In this document: positions 51,064-57,835 of the stretch, one piece after another | How positions within the stretch are numbered: position 1 is the stretch's first letter | How the letters are laid out: the number at the start of each line of letters is the position of its first letter | DNA from: Streptomyces gossypii | GTDB lineage: Bacteria > Actinomycetota > Actinomycetes > Streptomycetales > Streptomycetaceae | Direction of reading: 5' to 3' | Assembly (NCBI RefSeq): GCF_025165795.1 | Contig: NZ_JAJAGO010000011.1 | Coordinates: 62,001 to 126,000 of the forward strand | DNA: 64,000 nucleotides | Notes under the pieces: generated by a model | What the model was told of the DNA's origin: nothing | Seen by the model: the letters and a program-made list of their open reading frames with translations, nothing else | Database searches by the model: none | Program-made: the position numbers and the translations under genes

Positions 51064-51939
51064 GATTCTTTCGTCGCCTGTTTCTGCATACAACTGCATA
51101 GCTGATGAGGGTCGCCCTCGGCGGTATTTTCGGGAGAAACCCCCGCTGCACCGATGAAGAGGGATGCTCACCTTATACGACTGAGCCCCCGGCCCGCCAT
51201 CGCCTAAACGGGAGAGAATCGGACACCAGGTTTAACCCGCCGTAAAAAGGAGCCTGCTCGCGGTCAGCACGGGCACGGTAACGGAATCCCGCGCCTGACG
51301 GACCGATCAATTCCCGTCGGCTCGCCTCCGCGTGCCGGCCGGTGACCGTGCCCGCACCGGCCCGGACGCCCCGCCTCGGCGGCCAAGAGCCATGACCCTG
51401 AGCGCCCACCGCGGCCCACGGCCCAGCCTGGGCACCACCCAGTCCGCACCGCCGCACCACACGGCGGAATCCGCGAACCACCGAAGTCACGGAAACCGCA
51501 GAACACTGCGGCAGGCCGTGGCAAGAATAGACCGTCGCCACCCGATCCGAGTAATTGTTCTGGAGAATTGTTGAACTTATCCACAGACTCCCCACAGATT
51601 TCACCGAAGTGCCGGATATGCCGCCTCATCGGCACAGCCACCCGATGCTCCGCCGGAAAGTGGTCCGCAGGACGGCTGCGGCCCGTACGCGCGGTGGAGA
51701 TCCCCCGCATATCCGAGCGCGCCGGGGCGGTACGGGCTCCGTCGCCGGGCGGCGCGGCGGCGGCACGCTGAGCTGCGCGCGGCGGCAGAAAACCCGCAAG
51801 GTAGCCTGCCCGCATGACTAAGAAGCTGTTGCCTTACCCCGGTCGGGATCAGGGCGAAGGGTCTGGTGCCGTCGGGTCCGAAGCGGAGGAGGGAGTCGAC
51901 GCGGCGCGTCGGCGACCGACGACAACGCGGGAGGCGGCG
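51064..51939. other. Long non-coding region
   Basis: This 876-base stretch has lower GC than its surroundings. It contains a perfect DnaA box TTATCCACA at 51579-51587 next to a CCCCACAG sequence, two AATTGTT direct repeats just before it, and TAGCCT at 51801-51806. Long frames on the minus strand are not protein-like. An in-frame ATG for the next gene occurs at 51814, but codon use before 51940 is poor. Confidence 0.5.
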
Positions 51940-52473
51940 GTGCCCGGGCACTCGGCCCCCGACCGGAGCAAGGCAGCAGCTTCTCACGCGATCTCGCGGC
52001 GGGGCCTCCGCACCGCCACCGCCATCGGTGCCGTGACCCTGGGCCTCACCGCCCTCACCGCCTGCGAAAAGCCGACACCGCTGGCGACCGTGACGGTCGG
52101 CACCACCACGGTGACGACCGAGGCCGATTGCTACGAGGACGGCAAGGCACTCAAGGAGGCCGAAGCCAAGGAGTGCACGGACGAGGAGCCGGAAAAGTCG
52201 ATCAATCTCGGCGAGGGCGACACGCTGCGCGTCGGCGTCGAGCCGGACATGGCCGAGACGGGCTGGATGGTCTTCAGCGACCGCGAGGCGCTCGTGCCGG
52301 AGTCGACGAAGAAGACCTACCACTCCTTCCCCGGTGACGCCCTCTTCCAGCAGCAGGACCCGAACACCGGCCAGCCGACGGCCCCGAAGAAGAGCGCCAA
52401 GATCAGCATCATCCTGACCGAGGACGGCGAGTTCAAGGGCGTCTGGTCCGTCACGGTCAAGCGCGACAGGTGA
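51940..52473 (+). CDS. DUF2771 lipoprotein
   Basis: A 177-residue exported lipoprotein. ISRRGLRTATAIGAVTLGLTALTAC is the signal with its lipobox, and KPTPLATVTVGTTTVTTEADCYEDGKALKEAE is the start of the DUF2771 domain. GGGAGG precedes the GTG at 51940; the 42 codons upstream to ATG 51814 have many A/T third bases and are probably not translated. Its stop overlaps the start of mqnB, so the two genes are coupled. Function unknown. Confidence 0.8.
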   Translation: MPGHSAPDRSKAAASHAISRRGLRTATAIGAVTLGLTALTACEKPTPLATVTVGTTTVTTEADCYEDGKALKEAEAKECTDEEPEKSINLGEGDTLRVGVEPDMAETGWMVFSDREALVPESTKKTYHSFPGDALFQQQDPNTGQPTAPKKSAKISIILTEDGEFKGVWSVTVKRDR

Positions 52474-53372
52474 GCCCCACGGGCCCGAGCGCGGCCTCAG
52501 GGCCGACACCGGGCCCGCCGCAGCACCCACCGACGGACGCACCGGCGCACGCACCGGCGCGCGTACTGATCGTCACCGCCGTCGCGGCGGAACGCGACGC
52601 GGTGACGAGGGTCGCTCCGGCCGGGGCGCCCGGAGACGTGGTGCCCCTCCCGCTGCCCGGCAGCCAGGTGCTGCACCGCGTGCGCTACGCGAGCGCGCCT
52701 GGTGCTGCGAGTGCGACGGGTGCCGGAGACGTTCTCGCGGATGTGCTGGCCGCCGGGGTCGGTCCCGCCGCCGCGTCCTGCGGGGCCGCGACGGCGCTCA
52801 CCGCCGCCGCGCTCGCGGGCGCCCCGTACGACCTGGTCGTCTCCGCCGGGATCGGCGGCGGCATCGTGCGGACCGAGGCCGCCGTCCCCAGCTCCGGCCC
52901 CGGCCCCGGCCCCGGCACGGTTGTCGTCGCGACGGCCGTCGTCGCCGCGGATCTCGGCGCGGAGGCCCCCGACGGCTTCCGACCGGTCACCGAACTGGGC
53001 TTCGGCACCGTGCGCCATCTGCCGCCGGAGGCGCTCGTACAGGCCGTGGCCATGGCCACCGGAGCCCTGACCGGCGAGGTGCTGACCGTCTCGACCGTTA
53101 CCGGGACCGCCGAGCGCGCCGCCGAGCTGGCCGCGCGGCACCCCCGTGCGGCGGCCGAGGCGATGGAGGGCTTCGGTGTCGCGGAGGCCGCCGCCGCGCA
53201 CGGCGTACCGGTGCTGGAGATCCGTGCGGTCTCCAACGCCGTGGGCCCGCGCGACCGGGCGGCATGGCGCATCCCCGAGGCGCTGCGCGCGCTCACCTCG
53301 GCGTTCGGGATGATGGTTCCCGCCCTCGGGAACCCTGCGAGCTGGAAGACGGTGCGAACAGAGGATGAGTGA
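52470..53372 (+). CDS. mqnB: Futalosine hydrolase
   Basis: A 300-residue nucleosidase that releases hypoxanthine from futalosine in the alternative menaquinone pathway. VLIVTAVAAERDAV starts the phosphorylase fold. VVSAGIGGGI and EAMEGFGVAEAAAAHGVPVLEIRAVSNAVGPRDR give the purine and ribose sites. A 30-residue flexible head precedes the fold. It overlaps the lipoprotein gene by four bases (GTGA) and mqnD by eight. Confidence 0.92.
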   Translation: MSPTGPSAASGPTPGPPQHPPTDAPAHAPARVLIVTAVAAERDAVTRVAPAGAPGDVVPLPLPGSQVLHRVRYASAPGAASATGAGDVLADVLAAGVGPAAASCGAATALTAAALAGAPYDLVVSAGIGGGIVRTEAAVPSSGPGPGPGTVVVATAVVAADLGAEAPDGFRPVTELGFGTVRHLPPEALVQAVAMATGALTGEVLTVSTVTGTAERAAELAARHPRAAAEAMEGFGVAEAAAAHGVPVLEIRAVSNAVGPRDRAAWRIPEALRALTSAFGMMVPALGNPASWKTVRTEDE

Positions 53373-54327
53373 GCAGAGCATGACCGAGCAGCCCCTGCGC
53401 CTCGCGTACTCTCCCTGCCCCAACGACACGTTCACCTTCCACGCCTGGGTGCACGGCCTGGTGCCGGACGCGCCGCCGGCCGAGGTCACCTTCGCGGACA
53501 TCGACGTCACCAACGGGATCGCCGAACGAGCCGCGAACGGCACGTCGAGGCCCGGAGAGACGCTGGACGTCCTGAAGGTCTCGTACGCCGTGCTGCCCTG
53601 GGTCCTGGAGGAGTACGCGCTGCTGCCGTGCGGCGGGGCCCTCGGCCGGGGCTGCGGGCCTCTGGTGCTCACCCGTGAGGCACCGCCCGCCGGCGCGGGC
53701 ACAGGCGCCGACACGGCCACGGCCACGGAGGCGGCCACGGAGGCGGGTGCCGCCGGTGCGAGCCTGCGGGGCAGGACCATCGCGGTGCCGAGCGAGCGCT
53801 CCACCGCCTATCTGCTGTTCCGCCTGTGGGCGGCCGCCGAAGTCCCCGGCGGGGTGGGCGAGATCGTCGTGCTGCCCTTCCACGAGATCATGCCCGCCGT
53901 GCGGGACGGCAAAGTGGACGCCGGGCTGGTCATCCACGAGGCGCGCTTCACCTACCAGGACTACGGACTGCACTGCCTGGCCGACATGGGCGAGCACTGG
54001 GAGGCCACGACGGGGCTGCCGATCCCGCTCGGAGCGATCATCGCCCGGCGCTCACTGGGCACTCCGGCGCTGCGCGCGATCGCCGCCGCCGCACGTACCT
54101 CGGTGCGGATGGCCTGGGACGACACGGAGGCGTCGCGTCCGTACGTGCTGGCGCACGCGCAGGAGATGGACCCGAAGGTGGCGGATCAGCACATCGGCCT
54201 GTACGTCAACGAGTTCACCGCCGACCTGGGCGAGAGCGGCTACGCGGCGGTGCGCGGACTGCTCACCAGGGCGGCGGCCGAGGGGCTCGTGCCGCCGCTG
54301 GGCCCGGACGCGCTGCGCTTCCCCTGA
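53365..54327 (+). CDS. mqnD: 1,4-dihydroxy-6-naphthoate synthase
   Basis: A 320-residue periplasmic-binding-protein fold enzyme that makes 1,4-dihydroxy-6-naphthoate from cyclic dehypoxanthine futalosine. LRLAYSPCPNDTFTFHAWVHG, LDVLKVSYAVLP and DAGLVIHEARFTYQDYGL are family hallmarks. An Ala/Thr/Glu insert of about 20 residues lies near position 115. It follows mqnB with an ATGA-type overlap. The mqnA and mqnC genes are not in this window. Confidence 0.92.
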   Translation: MSEQSMTEQPLRLAYSPCPNDTFTFHAWVHGLVPDAPPAEVTFADIDVTNGIAERAANGTSRPGETLDVLKVSYAVLPWVLEEYALLPCGGALGRGCGPLVLTREAPPAGAGTGADTATATEAATEAGAAGASLRGRTIAVPSERSTAYLLFRLWAAAEVPGGVGEIVVLPFHEIMPAVRDGKVDAGLVIHEARFTYQDYGLHCLADMGEHWEATTGLPIPLGAIIARRSLGTPALRAIAAAARTSVRMAWDDTEASRPYVLAHAQEMDPKVADQHIGLYVNEFTADLGESGYAAVRGLLTRAAAEGLVPPLGPDALRFP

Positions 54328-54364
54328 GAGGGCCGCGCGGCGCGCACCGCGCACCACCCCGTAC

Positions 54365-54748
54365 CTACACGTCGAGCTGGTCGGCCACCGCCCGCAGCAT
54401 GCCCGCGATCTTGTGGCCGTGCTGCTTGTCCGGATAGCGGCCGCGCTCCAGCGACTGGGACACGCCGTCCAGCAGGGTCGTCAGATCCTGGACGATCGAT
54501 GCCAGCTCGTCAGGTTTGCGGCGCTGCGCCGCCGCCACGGACGGGGTCGGGTCGAGAAGGCTGACAGAAAGCGCCTGGTCCCCCCGCTGGCCCGCCACCA
54601 CGCCGAACTCGACGCGCTGGCCCGGCTTCAACGCGTCGACGCCATCCGGAAGAACCGACGAGTGCACGAAAACGTCGCCGCCGTCGTCGCGGGAGAGAAA
54701 GCCGAAGCCCTTCTCGCTGTTGAACCATTTGACCTTGCCGGTAGGCAC
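54365..54748 (-). CDS. Cold-shock domain protein with C-terminal helix
   Basis: A 127-residue protein. The cold-shock domain (residues 1-65) has the RNA-binding motifs KGFGFL and VFVHSS within GKVKWFNSEKGFGFLSRD. A further 60 residues are helical (LASIVQDLTTLLDGVSQSLERGRYPD, KIAGMLRAVADQLDV), a form common in Streptomyces. The GTG at 54748 follows GAGGA; CTTATA on the plus strand at 54762-54767 is close by and may be part of the promoter. Confidence 0.88.
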   Translation of the reverse strand: MPTGKVKWFNSEKGFGFLSRDDGGDVFVHSSVLPDGVDALKPGQRVEFGVVAGQRGDQALSVSLLDPTPSVAAAQRRKPDELASIVQDLTTLLDGVSQSLERGRYPDKQHGHKIAGMLRAVADQLDV

Positions 54749-54959
54749 GTCTGTCCTCGTCCTTATACTCATCCGGGCAGCAAGCTGCACGCTGAAACTG
54801 ACTGAAAGATGGCTGAAAACCGATAATGAAATGAGTGCTGAAAAGCAGTCGAGCAGGCCGTCGGTTCCACCCTCACCAAGGCTAATGGTCAGGGGCTCGG
54901 TGACAAGATGCCCCCGGGCGGTTCCTCCGTGTACTTGCCCACCGATCTACCCTGACGGG

Positions 54960-55214
54960 GTGAACACTGAAACTCAACGGGCCGGGGATCTGCTGGTGCG
55001 GACCGGCGGCATCATCTTCCTGCTCGGCGCCATCGCCACGCTCATCACGGTCGCACCGCTATTCCTCGGCACCGAACCCTTCCCCGCCCCCGCGTACTTC
55101 CTGTGCATGCTGATGGGCGTCGGCTTCGCACTCGCAGCGGGCGGACTGCTGCGTTCCGCTTCGGCGGAACGGCGCGCGGCGCGGGCCTCCGGCCACGGGG
55201 CCGCACAGCCCTGA
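54960..55214 (+). CDS. Two-helix membrane protein, unknown
   Basis: An 84-residue protein with two membrane helices (GGIIFLLGAIATLITVAPLFL and YFLCMLMGVGFALAAGGLL) and a short basic tail. TACCCT lies 7 bases before the GTG, which suggests a leaderless message. Its stop codon overlaps palindromic element 2. Confidence 0.7.
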   Translation: MNTETQRAGDLLVRTGGIIFLLGAIATLITVAPLFLGTEPFPAPAYFLCMLMGVGFALAAGGLLRSASAERRAARASGHGAAQP

Positions 55215-55378
55215 GGGCTGTCCCGTAGTCCCTGGTGGATCAGCGCGCGGCGTCAGATGCGGTGCTCCGCAAGGCGGAGGGGCGTCCTCATACCGGGCGT
55301 ATCCGGGCGTTCCGACAACGCAGCGAGGTGCCGTAGCTGTCACCGTGCGCCCGCCAGGGATTACGGGACAGCCCTCAG
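55211..55378. repeat. Palindromic element 2 (168 bp)
   Basis: Arms starting CTGAGGGCTGTCCCGTA at 55211 and ending at 55378 form a stem of about 50 bp with a few mismatches and wobble pairs. The core blocks CGCAAGGCGGA (55268) and GACAACGCAGCGAG (55314) are identical to those of element 1, at 46 instead of 44 bases apart. It lies between convergent genes and includes a stop codon. Confidence 0.85.
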
Positions 55379-55398
55379 ACGCCGGTGCGGGGCTGACG

Positions 55399-56043
55399 TC
55401 AGTGCGGGCTGCTGCCCGCCTCCGGGCAGGCCGCCAGCCAGGCCGGGAAGTCCGCCAGTCCGCCCATGAGCACCACGTCCGCCCCGGCCGCCCGCAACTC
55501 CTCCGCATCGCACGGCCCGGTCGGCACGGCGACCGACAGCACACCCGCCTTACGGGCACCCCGCACGTCGCCGGTGTGGTCTCCGACATACGCCGCCGCC
55601 CCGTGCGTACGCAGCGCCTCCGCCTTGGCCTCCGCCCACAGTCCGCCGACCAGGACGTCCGGCTCCAGGCCCAGGTGCTTCAGGTGCAGCTCGGCGCTCG
55701 GCGTGTACTTGGCGGTGACGACGACGGCCCGGCCGCCCCCGGCCCGTACGGCGCGGAACGCCTCGTGCGCGCCGGGCATCGCCGGCGAGGGAGCGATTGC
55801 CGTCGACGGATAGAGCTCGCGATAGCGAACGGCCAGTTCCGGTATCCGCTCCGCCGGGAACCACCTCGCCAGCTCGACCTCCAACGGCGGCCCCAGCCGC
55901 GTGACAGCCAGCTCGGCATCGACGAACACGCCGGTCTCCCGCGACAGCGCCTCGTACGTCGTCCGAATACCCGGCCGTGAGTCGACCAAGGTCATGTCGA
56001 GGTCGAATCCGACCGTCATCCCATCCGAAGCCATGCCGAGCAT
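55399..56043 (-). CDS. HAD family phosphatase
   Basis: A 214-residue hydrolase of the phosphoglycolate-phosphatase group. Motif I is GFDLDMTLVDS, motif II VVVTAKYT, the Lys lies in WAEAKAEAL, and motif IV is YVGDHTGDVRGA. A helical cap sits between motifs I and II. ATG at 56043 follows AAGGCAG; ATG at 56034 is an alternative. A possible iron box lies upstream. The natural substrate is unknown. Confidence 0.85.
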   Translation of the reverse strand: MLGMASDGMTVGFDLDMTLVDSRPGIRTTYEALSRETGVFVDAELAVTRLGPPLEVELARWFPAERIPELAVRYRELYPSTAIAPSPAMPGAHEAFRAVRAGGGRAVVVTAKYTPSAELHLKHLGLEPDVLVGGLWAEAKAEALRTHGAAAYVGDHTGDVRGARKAGVLSVAVPTGPCDAEELRAAGADVVLMGGLADFPAWLAACPEAGSSPH

Positions 56044-56067
56044 TCTGCCTTGTGCCACCCCGCACAC

Positions 56068-56086
56068 TTAGGCCAGCCTTACCTGG
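56068..56086. promoter_or_regulatory. Possible iron box (DmdR/IdeR-like)
   Basis: TTAGGCCAGCCTTACCTGG agrees with the remembered consensus of streptomycete iron boxes at 13 of 19 positions. It lies 25 bases before the HAD gene. Weak support. Confidence 0.3.
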
Positions 56087-56252
56087 ACCGGATCGAGGAG
56101 GGCACCTCAGCCCCTTGTCAGCACCGAGACCCACGCGGCCGGGCTGCCCCGTACGAGGTGCCAACACTCCCCCGCGCTGCCGCTGAGCGCTCCGTATCGG
56201 CGCCCTGGCCCGGACCCCCTGCCCCGCATACGCCGCAGCGGCCTACGGCGCG

Positions 56253-57461
56253 TCAGCCCTTGCCCGGCCGTCGCCTCGCGCGCCACAGCAGAAACAGCGC
56301 GCTGGCGACGGCCGCGGCACGCAGCACCACCGGCCAGGTGTCGGTCATCGCCTGCCGCAGCGCCTCCCCGCCCTCCTCGATCGGCGCACCCCAGCGCCCG
56401 CCCTCACGCCCCCATAGCCAGGTCGCCCCGGCGCCCAGGGCCAGCGCGGGCATGCCGAAAGCGGCCCACTTCGCCTCGTTGCGGCTCAGCTTCGGCGACC
56501 AGTAGGCCGCCAGCCAGCCGAGCGCGAGCGGCACCAGCGAGCCCATGAACGCACCCGCGACCAGCAGCCCGCAGGCCAGCAGTTCGACGATCCCGCCCGC
56601 GGCCGGCCCGCTCTCGGCCGCTCCCCCCCGCCCGCCGAGCACCCGCCCGAGCAGCCCTTTCCCGCCGCCCCCGCCCTTCTTCCCGGTCGCTTCCCCGGAC
56701 ACCGCGTCGGCGCCTTCGCCCGCAGCCGCAGCCGCCGCTGCCTCCGCCCGTGCCTCCGCATCCGCTTCCGCTTGGCGCTGCTGCGGGGTCTTGAACAGCT
56801 CGTCCATCTCGATGCCGCCGACGAACCCGGGCATCAGATCTTCCCCGGGCCGCCGCCCGCCACGACGCTCGCCGCCGCCGCCGAACGAGCCGGGGTCTCC
56901 GCCGTACGGCCCCGGGTCGACGCGCCACCAGTCCGGATCGCTCTCCTGCGGGCCCAGCTCGTCCATCCCGGCCAGATGCGGCGGCGAGGCGCCGTAGGCG
57001 GCCGTAGGAGGTGGCGGCCCCTCGGGCGGCGGCTCCGGCTCCTTGCGCAACTGCTGGGGCAGGCGGGGCAGTTTCGGCAGCCGCGGCCTGGCCTTGGGCG
57101 GATCCGCACCGTACGCCGGCCTGCCCGCCGAGCCGCCCGCCGAGCCGCCCGCCGCGGCCTCCCCCACCGAGCCGCCCGCCGCCGCGCCGCTGTCGTCCTC
57201 CGTCGCACGGGGCCGGGGAAGCGGCGTCCCGCCGTTGGCCGCGGCGACCACCTCCTCCGGCTCGCCGAGCCGGGAGAGGATCTTCCGCACGGCGATCTTG
57301 GTCTGGGCCCCGCCCTCCGCGAGCCGCATCCGGTCGATCTCGCCACGCAGCCCGCTCACCAGCCGAGCCCGCTCCGCAGCGGTCATCGCCGTACCGTGCG
57401 CCAGGTCTCCGACCCGGCTCAGGTAGTCGAATACCAGCTGCTCGCTCTCGATCCCCACCAA
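56253..57461 (-). CDS. HAAS-type membrane protein
   Basis: A 402-residue protein. The first 75 residues form a HAAS-like helical domain (VFDYLSRVGDLA, MTAAERARLVSGLRGEIDRM, VRKILSRLGEPEEVVAAANGG). A 180-residue Pro/Gly-rich linker leads to four membrane helices at the C-terminus. Such domains in other bacteria bind regulatory partners at the membrane. The start is GTG with GGGGA in front. Function unknown. Confidence 0.7.
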   Translation of the reverse strand: MVGIESEQLVFDYLSRVGDLAHGTAMTAAERARLVSGLRGEIDRMRLAEGGAQTKIAVRKILSRLGEPEEVVAAANGGTPLPRPRATEDDSGAAAGGSVGEAAAGGSAGGSAGRPAYGADPPKARPRLPKLPRLPQQLRKEPEPPPEGPPPPTAAYGASPPHLAGMDELGPQESDPDWWRVDPGPYGGDPGSFGGGGERRGGRRPGEDLMPGFVGGIEMDELFKTPQQRQAEADAEARAEAAAAAAAGEGADAVSGEATGKKGGGGGKGLLGRVLGGRGGAAESGPAAGGIVELLACGLLVAGAFMGSLVPLALGWLAAYWSPKLSRNEAKWAAFGMPALALGAGATWLWGREGGRWGAPIEEGGEALRQAMTDTWPVVLRAAAVASALFLLWRARRRPGKG

Positions 57462-57536
57462 TTCCCCAACGCCTGTCCCCGCTTGACCCGTCCCCAGACG
57501 TTACCGCGCACAGGCCCGGCTTCGGCCTGTCGACGC

Positions 57537-57761
57537 CTATTTCGCCGCCGGGAGCGGACCGAGAAGTGCGGCGAGCCGGGCGCGCAGCGCCTCGTACTCC
57601 CTGCGGCGGTCGTGCACGAAAAGCGCCGTTATGTCGCAGTGCCCCCAGGACGGGCTGCCATGGTGCCAGCTCTCGCGGGCCGCGTCGTCGGGGGAGCAGG
57701 TGTCGGCGGACCAGCTCGCACGCAGAGCCAGGTCGATTTCGTGCAGGGTCCAGGGAGCCAT
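57537..57761 (-). CDS. Short YunG-like protein, possibly internally deleted
   Basis: A 74-residue protein. WTLHEIDLALRASWSADTCSPDD and WGHCDITALFVHD match the start of a family of about 130 residues as remembered from Streptomyces. Directly after comes REYEALRARLAALLGPLP, which resembles the end of that family. The middle half (about 55 residues) appears to be missing without loss of frame. It may therefore be a non-functional remnant or a minimal variant. Confidence 0.5.
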   Translation of the reverse strand: MAPWTLHEIDLALRASWSADTCSPDDAARESWHHGSPSWGHCDITALFVHDRRREYEALRARLAALLGPLPAAK

Positions 57762-57835
57762 GCTTCGCATGGTGGCACCGGGCACTGACAACGACCGCGG
57801 GACCGAGGGTGGCAGACGGCGCTAACGTTGTACGG

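Noticed and set aside
50933..51587. Two perfect DnaA boxes TTATCCACA (50933 and 51579) as a sign of the replication origin
   Set aside because: There are only two boxes 640 bases apart, one inside a gene, and no dnaA, dnaN or gyrB nearby. oriC has many clustered boxes.
51264..51815. A 183-codon minus-strand frame in the long gap
   Set aside because: Cys-, Trp- and Arg-rich product with no domain and no ribosome binding site. The region is treated as non-coding.
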